Assembly: GCA_938743325.2 (NCBI GenBank)
Contig: OW568873.1
Span: forward strand, 558,001 to 622,000
Source of the DNA: Pycnococcus provasolii
Taxonomy: Eukaryota; Chlorophyta; Pseudoscourfieldiophyceae; Pseudoscourfieldiales; Pycnococcaceae
Reading direction: 5' to 3'
DNA: 64,000 bases
The notes beneath the pieces were generated by a model. The model did not search any database. It saw only the letters and a program-made list of their open reading frames with translations, and was not told the origin of the DNA. Numbering within the stretch: position 1 is the stretch's first letter; each line of letters opens with the position of its first letter. The position numbers and the translations under genes are program-made. Below, in pieces: positions 46,991-55,767 of the stretch.

Positions 46991-49900
46991 ATGCAGCCTT
47001 CGCGTAAGTTCGACGCGGTGTACGACCCGACGTTCAGCGTGTCCGGCGCGAGAGACCACTACCGAGAACAAAGCCGGAGCGGCGGATTCAGCGTCGAGCG
47101 GGTCCGCAACTTTCCCAACTACTTCAGCGAAGTGCCGTCGCACCCGAGCGGCGGATACAAATTCGTCAACAGAGACAAACTGCCGGCGTGCGTTAGCAGG
47201 CAATTTCGGCCACACGTACCCAGCAAAGCCGACCAAAATGCCAGAAGTCAGCCGGCGCTCGTCAGCGGCGAGAACAGGTACAAGTACTTCACAAAGCCGC
47301 TCGGGGCGACGGTGCAGTCAACCGCCATGGCGGCTGTGCGCGCCATGGCGGAGCCGCCGAGAGCCCCCGCAGGACCTGCGGAGCCGCCGCCGGGAAGCAT
47401 GCTGGACGCGGGAACGCAGTCGTTGTACCGCGAGTCTGAGGCGCAGACGGTTCCGTGGGATGCGCCGTACAAGGTGCCCAGCCGCGACGCCATGACCACG
47501 AAGCAGAAGTACCTCGCCGACAAGCACCACACGTACGAGGGTGCGCCGGAGCTGCTCACGCTTAAGCACCTTCACGTCGGACACGGACTTCCCGCGGGAC
47601 TCGCGGAGGTGGAGGCTATCGAAAAGGCGAGGGTCAAGCGCGCCTTCGAGGCAAGCCTGCCGCCTCTCGACGACTTCGACAACCTGCCGCTTCGACACAA
47701 GCTCATCGAGGCGTGGGAAACGGCGGAGTGGTCGGAGCGCGAGCGCGAGCTCCGTGGACTGCAGGACGAACGCCTTGCGGTGCTCGAGCGCGCCATCAAG
47801 CGCCGAGAGGAGGAGGAGGAGGCTATCGCCGCGAAGAGGCTCGAGGCTCTGCGCGTCGCCAGGCTGCGTGAACGGCAGCATAAGTTCGTCGAGCTTCAGC
47901 GCAGCCGCGTAAAGCACCTGCGAACCACTGCGGCTGCCAGGAGCCGCGAGCTGAGCATGAGGCAGCCAATCATGCGCGACGTTGTGGGCGAGTACGCCAA
48001 CTACGGAAGTCGCGTGTACGCGCCCGTTGCACGCTCCGGGCACGCGCCGGGAACCAACCCGCAGCCTCTGGCGATCGACCCGCGCGTGCTCGAGCCTAAC
48101 ACGTACGGCGGTGTCCTCGAGCTCGAGGCTAGCATGCAGCACACGCTGCTCAGGGATCCCGTCATCGCGCCGCCGAAGAACATCGGCAAGATGAAGGGAT
48201 ACGCAGGACGGCAGCACAGCAAGATGGTGCACCAGGTGGAGCACGTCGGCGAGGTTCTCAAGGCGAGCCGCGCGGACCACGGAGGCGAGCGCGGGCATGG
48301 ACAGTGCTGGCCGATGCCCGTCGACAACGCCAAGACGGGAAGCGCGCGCGAGGGTTACCACGCGCACGAGAGGCCGGACACACCCACCGCGCCTCCGAAA
48401 GATCCACTCGCCGCGAAGCACGCGGCAGCCACGCTGCTGCAGCGCCTTCTGCGCGGCCGCGCGGCGCAGAATACAATGTACGTCGGAAAGGAGGCTCGCC
48501 TCGACCTCATTCGCGAGCTGCAGTACGACGGAGCGGACGACAGCAGTTCCGTGTATCCGCTTGCGGGCGTCGCGGCGGTGCCCCTTGGCCTCGATGCCAT
48601 GGTGGGAGAAATGGCGGGCGAAATGCTTCGCATGCTCGCAGAGACTGACGCGGGCAAGAAGCAGGAATTGCTCAAGGAGGAGAACAGGAGAATGCTGCAA
48701 GAGGAGGAGGAGGACCTGGGCCAGGCTGCGCTAAAGATTCAGAGCGTCGCGCGTGGGCGCGCCGCTCGCAAGGATGTCGAACGCAAGCGCGAAACGGCGA
48801 GGCTCCACCGCGCACTCGACCAGCGCGTCGACGAGGTGTTCCTCAACGTGCTCGAAGGACTCGAGCTCGACGAGCTCATCAGCACGACGGATCCCAATGA
48901 GGCGAAGACTGCCGCGCTGCGCATCCAGAGCATTCACAGGGGACGTGCGGCAAGGCGCGAAGTCGAGGCTATGAGGCTGAAGGCGAAGGAGACGAGGGCT
49001 GAAATGATGGCACAGGCGGAGGCGGACGCGGAGGCGGCGGCGGAGGCGCTGCCCGATCTTGCCGCCATTACCGCCGACGAGGAGCAGCGCATTGTAAAAC
49101 TGCAGGCGAATGCGCGCGGTTACATGGCTCGTAAGCAGGTCAAGGCTCAGCTGGCGGCCAAGCTCGAGGCGACCGGCGTCAGCAAGGAGGAGGCGGAGGA
49201 AGCTGCGGATGCGGCGATTGAGGGCGATTCCTCGTTGCCCGACCTCGACTCGTTCGGTGACGACGATATTCGAAATCTTACCAAGCTTCAGGCTCGCTCG
49301 CGTGGCTACTTGGCTCGCAAGCAGCTCAAGCAGAAGATGGCTCTTCAGATGGAAACAGATGGCGTGAGCGCCGAGGATGCCAAGAAGACTGCAAGCGAAC
49401 TCGTCGACAGCACGTCGGAGGAGGCGTTGCCGGACCTTAGCCTCATGACTGAGGATGACATCAAACGCCTCACAAAGATCCAAGCGGCGAGCAGAGGCCA
49501 CATTGTGAGAAAGCAGCGCAAGGCGGAGCTCGCGGCGAAGTTCGAGACTTCTGGCGCGACGGCGGATGCTGCGAAGGACATCGCGGAGATGGCTGTGGAA
49601 GAGGGTGGCGAGGCGCTTCCCGACCTGGATTCGTACAGCGAGGCGGATATCAAGCGCCTCATCAAGCTTCAAGCAACGGGGCGAGGTTACCTGGCGCGAA
49701 AGTCTGCCAAGGCTCAGGTGAAGGAGGCGCTGCTCGCGGAAGGTGCAAGCGCCGAGGATGCGGAGGCGGCCGCAGCCGCCGCGGTGGCATCTGACCTTCC
49801 AGACCTCGCGGCCATCACCTCGGACGAGGAGCAGCGCATCGTCAAGCTCCAGGCGAATGCTCGCGGGTATCTTTCAAGAAAGAAAACGCGTGAAGATCTT

Positions 49901-52807
49901 GCGAAGAAGCTCGAGGAGGTGGGTATGGGCGCCGAGGAGGCAGAGGCGACGGCAGCCGCGGCGGTGGAAAGTGGTGCCGAGCTTCCGAACCTGGAGTCGT
50001 TCAGTGCCGAGGATGTTGACAAGCTTACGCACATTCAGGCGAACGCTCGCGGATTCCTTCAGCGCAAGAAGATGAAGACGCAGCTTGCGGCACAGCTCGA
50101 GCAGGAGGGCGTTTCGGCTGAAGAGGCGGCGGCGACGGCAGAGCAGGTGGTTGAAGGGGCTGGAGACGCGGGCGGCTTGCCTGATTTGTCTTCCTTCGGC
50201 GACGACGATATTCGAAATCTTACCAAGCTTCAGGCTCGCTCGCGTGGCTACTTGGCTCGCAAGAAGATGAAGACGCAGCTTGCGGCACAGCTCGAGCAGG
50301 AGGGCGTTTCGGCTGAAGAGGCGGCGGCGACGGCAGAGCAGGTGGTTGAAGGGGCTGGAGACGCGGGCGGCTTGCCTGATTTGTCTTCCTTCGGCGACGA
50401 CGATATTCAGAAGCTCGTGAAGCTGCAAGCGGCTTCCCGAGGACACCTTCAGAGGAAGAAGGGTGCCGCTGCGAAGCAGACAGAGGAGGAGGAGGCTGGC
50501 CCGAATTTGGCGCAGCGTCGTGCGATGGAAGCGCAGCTGCAAGCGGCTGGTGCTACTGCGGAGGAGGCGAAATTAGCCGTGATGGCCGGCATGGCGTACG
50601 GCGAAGCTGAGACACAGGCTGCCATTAAGATGCAATCGGCAGGACGTGGCATGGTGGCGCGGAAGGAGGTGAAGCAGATGCGTTCCCTGAAGGCAAGCTA
50701 CACGTCGGTTGAGATGGGCGTCGAGCTGACGGAGGAGCAGACAGCGTCCGTGGTCAAGATGCAGGCGGTGACACGAGGCAGGCAGGTTCGCAAGCAGCAG
50801 GAGCGAACTCGTGCTATCGCCGCTCGCCTCGAGGCGGAGGGTATGGCAGCACGGGAGGCGGAGCGCGAAGCTTCGAAGCTTGTGGAAGAGCTGCCCGCCG
50901 TGGAGGCGGGAAGCGCGGACGAGGAGGCTGCTGTGCTTCGCATCCAGGCTGCCGCCAGAGGCCGAGCCGCTCGTAAGAACGTGGCCAATCTCAAGGCGGC
51001 GAAGGAGGCGAAGGAGGACCTTCCTGCGGTTGAAGACTACACGGAGGAACAGGCCAAGGCGGCTGTTCGCATTCAGGCAGTTCAGCGAGGGAAAGCTGAC
51101 CGTAAGCGCGTCCTGGAAAAGCGTCTCGCTCAGCAGCTGGAGAGCGAGGGTGTGTCGAAGGAGGATGCATCCGCGGCGGCCGCGGCGGCAGTCTCGTCGG
51201 TGAGCGATGGCGATGCACTTCCAGATTTGGCAGATTTCTCCGCGGAAAATGTCGAGAAGTTGACGAAAGTGCAGGCGAACGCGCGAGGCTTCCTTGCCCG
51301 AAAGGCACTCAAGGAGCGTCTTGCGAAGGACGCGGAAAGCACCGGAGTGGATGCGAAGGAGGCGGCGGCTGCCGTGGACGCCGCGCTTGCCGCGGCGGAG
51401 GCGGAAGGCTCCATTGACCTAGCATCCTTCACCGGCGAGGATGAGATGAAAATTGTGAAGATTCAGGCTGCGGCACGAGGCAGGTTGGCTCGCGCGCAGT
51501 CGCAGAAGATTCGCAAGGAGCTTGTCGCCGACCTTGTGGCCACCGGATCAACAGAGGAGGAGGCTGCGGCGCATTTGCAGGATGCTGTGAACGAGGCAAG
51601 TGCGGCCGGTGAGCTGCCTGACCTTCTCAGCTACAGCGAGGACGACGTCAGAAAACTTGTTCAGATCCAAGCAGCCGCACGCGGGCGACAGGCACGCTCG
51701 CAGATGAAGGCAAAGGTCGCCTCGGAGCTGCAGAAGGAGGGATTGAGCGCCAAGGAAGCTGAGGAAGCGGCAGCTGCCGCCGTGGAGGCGAGCGATCTTC
51801 CGGACCTCAGCTCTTTTGATCAGGGGGACATTGATAAGCTCACCACCATCCAGGCGAACGCTCGAGGATTCCTCCAAAGAAAGAAGTTGAAGACGCAGAT
51901 TGCGTCGGAGCTACAGGCGGAAGGGCTGAGCGCCAAGGACGCAGCTGAGGCTGCGGATGCTGCCGTCGAAGAAAGCCTTGTCGATTTGAGCACATTCTCC
52001 GACTCGGATGTGCGAAATCTTACGAAAGTGCAGGCGAACGCACGCGGCTTCTTGGCGCGGAAACAACTCAAGGCGAAGGTCGCCGCAGATCTGCAGGCGA
52101 AGGGCGCGACAGCTGAGGAGGCTGAGGAGGCGGCGGCGGCAGCCGTTGATGCAACAGATTTGCCCGACCTTTCGAAAATGTCTGAGGCGGACATTAAAAG
52201 CCTGACGAAAGTCCAGGCGCACGCAAGGGGGCACCTTGCGCGGAAAAATGTCAAGAAAAAGGTTGCCGACGAGCTCCAGGCGGAGGGCATGTCTGCCGCG
52301 GAAGCTCAGGAGGCTGCCGAGGAGGTGATTGCACGTAACGAGGTGGACATTGACATTTCGCAGTTCAGCGAGGATGACGTCCAGCGCATGATTCGCATAC
52401 AGGCTGCCGGACGTGGCATGCTGGCGAGGAAGTCTGTCAAAAAGCAGATTGCGAACGAGCTAGAGGCGAGCGGTTTGTCGCACGCAGATGCTGACGCTGC
52501 GGCTGAGGCGGCGATGCGCAAGGAGCTTCCAGACCTCGAGTCCTTCTCAGAGGCGGACAAGGTACAGATTGCCAAGATACAGGCGTCGGCACGAGGCTAC
52601 ATCGTGAGAAAGCAGATGAAGGAGGACATGGAGAAGAAGCTTGTCGAGGAGACTGGAGCTACCGCGGAGGAGGCAAAGGCGGCGGTGGAGCAATCTATGG
52701 ATGAGATCATGGCTAACTTTTCCGCCGAAGATGAGGCGAAGCTTGTTTCAGTGCAAGCGCGCGCACGCGGCTACCTGACGCGCAAGAAGATGAGCGATGG
52801 GAAGTAA
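46991..52807 (+). CDS. CFAP91: CFAP91/MAATS1 (radial-spoke-base protein) with an extended IQ-motif array
   Basis: The frame encodes 1,938 residues from the ATG at 46991; an upstream extension begins at TTG. The N-terminal about 470 residues match CFAP91/AAT1: AVYDPTFSVSGARDHYR, then VPSHPSGGYKF, ENRYKYFTKPL, PELLTLKHLHVGHGLPAGL, KRAFEASLPPLDDF and a charged helix, ending RDVVGEYANYGSRVYAP. A first IQ (LLQRLLRGRAAQ) is followed near residue 575 by 23 more, one every 43 to 70 residues (e.g. LTKLQARSRGYLARK, VVKMQAVTRGRQVRK). Between them sits a repeating helical spacer of the type LEATGVSKEEAEEAADAA. CFAP91 (FAP91/CaM-IP2) sits in the calmodulin- and spoke-associated complex at the bases of radial spokes 2 and 3. 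The many IQs imply many bound calmodulins. The coiled-coil gene is convergent, 77 bp away. Confidence 0.93.
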   Translation: MQPSRKFDAVYDPTFSVSGARDHYREQSRSGGFSVERVRNFPNYFSEVPSHPSGGYKFVNRDKLPACVSRQFRPHVPSKADQNARSQPALVSGENRYKYFTKPLGATVQSTAMAAVRAMAEPPRAPAGPAEPPPGSMLDAGTQSLYRESEAQTVPWDAPYKVPSRDAMTTKQKYLADKHHTYEGAPELLTLKHLHVGHGLPAGLAEVEAIEKARVKRAFEASLPPLDDFDNLPLRHKLIEAWETAEWSERERELRGLQDERLAVLERAIKRREEEEEAIAAKRLEALRVARLRERQHKFVELQRSRVKHLRTTAAARSRELSMRQPIMRDVVGEYANYGSRVYAPVARSGHAPGTNPQPLAIDPRVLEPNTYGGVLELEASMQHTLLRDPVIAPPKNIGKMKGYAGRQHSKMVHQVEHVGEVLKASRADHGGERGHGQCWPMPVDNAKTGSAREGYHAHERPDTPTAPPKDPLAAKHAAATLLQRLLRGRAAQNTMYVGKEARLDLIRELQYDGADDSSSVYPLAGVAAVPLGLDAMVGEMAGEMLRMLAETDAGKKQELLKEENRRMLQEEEEDLGQAALKIQSVARGRAARKDVERKRETARLHRALDQRVDEVFLNVLEGLELDELISTTDPNEAKTAALRIQSIHRGRAARREVEAMRLKAKETRAEMMAQAEADAEAAAEALPDLAAITADEEQRIVKLQANARGYMARKQVKAQLAAKLEATGVSKEEAEEAADAAIEGDSSLPDLDSFGDDDIRNLTKLQARSRGYLARKQLKQKMALQMETDGVSAEDAKKTASELVDSTSEEALPDLSLMTEDDIKRLTKIQAASRGHIVRKQRKAELAAKFETSGATADAAKDIAEMAVEEGGEALPDLDSYSEADIKRLIKLQATGRGYLARKSAKAQVKEALLAEGASAEDAEAAAAAAVASDLPDLAAITSDEEQRIVKLQANARGYLSRKKTREDLAKKLEEVGMGAEEAEATAAAAVESGAELPNLESFSAEDVDKLTHIQANARGFLQRKKMKTQLAAQLEQEGVSAEEAAATAEQVVEGAGDAGGLPDLSSFGDDDIRNLTKLQARSRGYLARKKMKTQLAAQLEQEGVSAEEAAATAEQVVEGAGDAGGLPDLSSFGDDDIQKLVKLQAASRGHLQRKKGAAAKQTEEEEAGPNLAQRRAMEAQLQAAGATAEEAKLAVMAGMAYGEAETQAAIKMQSAGRGMVARKEVKQMRSLKASYTSVEMGVELTEEQTASVVKMQAVTRGRQVRKQQERTRAIAARLEAEGMAAREAEREASKLVEELPAVEAGSADEEAAVLRIQAAARGRAARKNVANLKAAKEAKEDLPAVEDYTEEQAKAAVRIQAVQRGKADRKRVLEKRLAQQLESEGVSKEDASAAAAAAVSSVSDGDALPDLADFSAENVEKLTKVQANARGFLARKALKERLAKDAESTGVDAKEAAAAVDAALAAAEAEGSIDLASFTGEDEMKIVKIQAAARGRLARAQSQKIRKELVADLVATGSTEEEAAAHLQDAVNEASAAGELPDLLSYSEDDVRKLVQIQAAARGRQARSQMKAKVASELQKEGLSAKEAEEAAAAAVEASDLPDLSSFDQGDIDKLTTIQANARGFLQRKKLKTQIASELQAEGLSAKDAAEAADAAVEESLVDLSTFSDSDVRNLTKVQANARGFLARKQLKAKVAADLQAKGATAEEAEEAAAAAVDATDLPDLSKMSEADIKSLTKVQAHARGHLARKNVKKKVADELQAEGMSAAEAQEAAEEVIARNEVDIDISQFSEDDVQRMIRIQAAGRGMLARKSVKKQIANELEASGLSHADADAAAEAAMRKELPDLESFSEADKVQIAKIQASARGYIVRKQMKEDMEKKLVEETGATAEEAKAAVEQSMDEIMANFSAEDEAKLVSVQARARGYLTRKKMSDGK
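50063..50408 (+). repeat. Two identical 151-bp segments in the CFAP91 IQ array (195-bp period)
   Basis: Bases 50063-50213 and 50258-50408 are identical by eye, offset by 195 bp (65 codons). Also 49259-49321 and 50201-50263 share 63 identical bases around GACGACGATATTCG. These point to recent unit duplication or gene conversion between IQ modules. Confidence 0.9.
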
Positions 52808-52884
52808 AAGTGTGTGTGTGTTATTACCTTAGGAACTATTCGTTTTATTTATATATAGATAACGATATAGAGTCACAGTTCGCA

Positions 52885-54867
52885 TCAAATTTCGTCGTCG
52901 TCGTCGTCGTCGTCACCGCCATTGCTTCCTCCGACGTCTGCCTGGGCACCACCACCTCTTCCTCCAGCCCCTTTTCTCGCTCTTCCACGACTCCCCCTGC
53001 CTCCTCCTCCTCGCCTCGCTGATGAGCGCGTGTTGCTGTTGTTGTTCGCTGCCGTCGCACCTGAGTTTGAGGCGCCAGCACCTCCTGAGCCGGTGATGGT
53101 CTCCGTACCTTCCGCCGATAGGCTATAGCCAGCCGCCATCGCCTTCAAGAGCTCCCACTCAACCTGCTCCTTGCGGTGCATGAGCACGCCATTGACCCTC
53201 TTCTGCTCCGCCAAATCAGCCCTCGCATCCGCAAGGTCGTTTTCCGCCTTCTCCTTTCGCTCCTCGCAAGAGCGCAGGAGCCCCTTCATCTCACGCACGA
53301 GCCCATCGCTTGCATCCTTCGCATCTTTTGCTCGCCTGGTAGCTTCCATCTCGCGACGACACCGCTCATCCGTCAGCTTGCTCTCCACGAGTGCCTCCGC
53401 GAGCTGTGCCTCGAGATCTGCTCTCTTCCTCGATTCCTCCGCAGCCTCGCTCTCGGAAGTCTCTCGCATCTCGCGTTCCGCCGCGAGCGCCTCCCGCGCG
53501 ACGGCGAGGGCATCTGCGGTTGCCTTGTACTTCTCCATGAGTTCCGCCATCTCCCTTCGCAGAGAATCCTCCGACGCAGCCCGTGCTGCACCCGCGCGTT
53601 TGAGCTCGCTCTCCAGCAGGTCTCCCCTCGCTTCCGCCTCGCTGACACGATCCGCAACCTCGGATCGCACGCGGTCGAACCACGCACCCTTCGCAGCCTC
53701 CGCCGCGTCCTTGAGCTCGGAGTTCTCTGCCATGAGCGACGACCGGGCTTCCCTTTCCTCAGCGAGTGCGACGCTCAGGGCGACGTTGTCTGCGGTAAGT
53801 TGCGCGAGTGCCGTCGCTCTCCTGTCGGCAGCCTCTTGCGCTTCCTCTGCTCTGTCAAGCAGCCGGGCCTCACGATTCGCCGCCTCGGCGGCGAAGCGCG
53901 TGGCATCGTCGCGCGCGGCGATCGCCTCTGCTTGAAGTTCGAGCGCGCGTGATGCGCGGCTTTCCGCATCCGCCGCCTGCTCCGTTCGCGCGTCACTTAG
54001 CTGCCGCGTTTCTTGCAGCTCGACGAGCTTCGTCGCGTGGAATTCCTCGAGTTCGACGAGGCTTGCGTGCAGTCCGTCTCGCTCGATTTCGCAGTTTGCG
54101 AGTCCCGAGCCGGTCGCGTGCAGTTCGCTGGCAGCGCGTTCGAGCTTTCGCAGGAGGTTTTCGCGCCCGCGCTCGAGCTCGAGCAGCCTCGCTCCCGCCG
54201 CCTCCCCTCTTGCCTGCAGCGTGGGCACGGCGACAGCAAGGCTAGCGAGTCTCTTTTCAGCAGCTGCGAGGTCCAGTTTGGCGCGCTGCGTGAGCTTTTT
54301 TCGCGTGATGTCGCTGATTCCCACGGTGGAGTGTGACCCGAATCCCGCCGTGCCTGACACGCTCGCCTTCGCCTCCGTTGCTTCCGTCGCTCTTCGTGCG
54401 AGCTCGAGTGCCAGTTTGAGGTCGTCGACGATTCCTGCGACGGTCCCCCACTCGTTCGCCGGCGATGGGTTTTGGTTGCTGTGTTGTGTTGTGTTGTATG
54501 GTGGTGCAGTCGTCGTCGTCGCAGTAGTAGTAGTAGTAGTAGTAGTATCCATGTGCTGCTCCGTGTCTCTCTGTGTACGATCAAATAGTAAAGATGTCTC
54601 ATCTTCGTCAATGACCGGGTCCATCATCGTCGTCGTCGTCGTGCCCTTACCAGGCAACTCCTCAACGGCCTTAAGGGTAGGATTGCGCTTCTTCTGAAGT
54701 GAAGCCGGTGAAGCTGGCAAAGGCGACCCAAGTTGTTTGTTGATGTTGTCAGGACCGGCCAGCTTTGTTAAGGTGGCCGGGTTGCGCGTGACGGTAATCT
54801 TCGACGACGACGACTTGTTATTAACGGGTCCAACACGACGACGCGTGTTACTATTCTCAAGAGACAT
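52885..54867 (-). CDS. Long coiled-coil protein, unknown
   Basis: The frame encodes 660 residues from the ATG at 54865-54867. After a basic N-terminus (MSLENSNTRRRVGPVNNKS) and a Thr-rich run, a long Glu/Ala/Arg-rich helical rod spans about 135-590, with heptad-friendly stretches such as ADAESRASRALELQAEAIAA and REALAAEREMRETSESEAAE. There is no recognisable head domain. The C-terminus is Asn/Gly/Arg-rich with RG repeats and a run of Asp (GGDDDDDDDEI). It is placed between two cilium genes (convergent to CFAP91, divergent from IFT144), which is suggestive of a cytoskeletal role, but position alone is weak evidence. I do not recognise the family. Confidence 0.65.
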   Translation of the reverse strand: MSLENSNTRRRVGPVNNKSSSSKITVTRNPATLTKLAGPDNINKQLGSPLPASPASLQKKRNPTLKAVEELPGKGTTTTTMMDPVIDEDETSLLFDRTQRDTEQHMDTTTTTTTTATTTTAPPYNTTQHSNQNPSPANEWGTVAGIVDDLKLALELARRATEATEAKASVSGTAGFGSHSTVGISDITRKKLTQRAKLDLAAAEKRLASLAVAVPTLQARGEAAGARLLELERGRENLLRKLERAASELHATGSGLANCEIERDGLHASLVELEEFHATKLVELQETRQLSDARTEQAADAESRASRALELQAEAIAARDDATRFAAEAANREARLLDRAEEAQEAADRRATALAQLTADNVALSVALAEEREARSSLMAENSELKDAAEAAKGAWFDRVRSEVADRVSEAEARGDLLESELKRAGAARAASEDSLRREMAELMEKYKATADALAVAREALAAEREMRETSESEAAEESRKRADLEAQLAEALVESKLTDERCRREMEATRRAKDAKDASDGLVREMKGLLRSCEERKEKAENDLADARADLAEQKRVNGVLMHRKEQVEWELLKAMAAGYSLSAEGTETITGSGGAGASNSGATAANNNSNTRSSARRGGGGRGSRGRARKGAGGRGGGAQADVGGSNGGDDDDDDDEI

Positions 54868-55767
54868 ACAGTAAGAACCTTAAGTTTATTTCAGCCACTT
54901 TTAAAAAGTGCACTGGCCTTGCACCGCACAGCACAGTTGTTTTGTTTCAAATATGTTTTTCAAAAACCTTACCCGGTACCCTATGGAAACCAACTCTTTG
55001 GCAGTTTGGAATTCTCCCTGAGAACCTGTTCAACAACTCCCTGATGCCTAGACTGAGGCCTGACTGCCTGAGGCCTGGGAGGGGCAGAATTCAAAAACAA
55101 GAGCACGTTCAAGAGCACGCCTAATCCTAAAAAGCACTAAAAAGTAAAAGCAGAGAAAGGAGGACCTCTCCACAAGACCACAACGCTCAAAGAGGTCGGT
55201 CAGGTCGGCGGAGAACAACGGGGCCCACCCACGTTAGATCCACCAAACCCTCCCCCAAACCCGGTACTTCTACGAGAGTACGGGATCCATCACTCATCAG
55301 GTCGTGTGTTTCTTGCTAGAAATACTCAACTGTTGTAGCGTGAATTTAGTCGGCACCAGTTTTTGCCTGACCCAGGTTTTAGGGGCCCCAGGTATCGTAG
55401 GAAACCCTCCGTAGGAGTGGGGACCCACCATTAAACCTGGTCTGTACCAGTGGGGACCCATACAAATGCTTCAGTGCTGGCCTTCTTGCCCTTGCAGCTT
55501 GCACGCCTTTTGTTGCCGCGCGTTCCCTTCCCTCTAAGTTCTAACTAGCCCAGGAGACCGGCCGCGCGCATACGCACATTTGTCGCACTCGTGTCAACTT
55601 ATATAATAGAGTCAGTGCACTTTCATAAATTAATATAATATCATATCAGGTGTTTCTTGTATTAAGGCTTATTTGGTTTGGTTTGGTTTGGCCGATACCA
55701 TATTAAGTTTAAGTTTGCGTTTGGTTTGGTTTGGCCGATAGTTGCTCGGTTCTTTTTTAGTCATAGT
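54868..55767. other. Divergent promoter-like spacer
   Basis: A 900-bp gap between the coiled-coil gene and IFT144, transcribed away from each other. It has AT-rich parts (about 55600-55650) and a TTTGGTTTGGTTTGGCCGATA motif twice near 55670-55740. No gene is visible. Confidence 0.5.
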
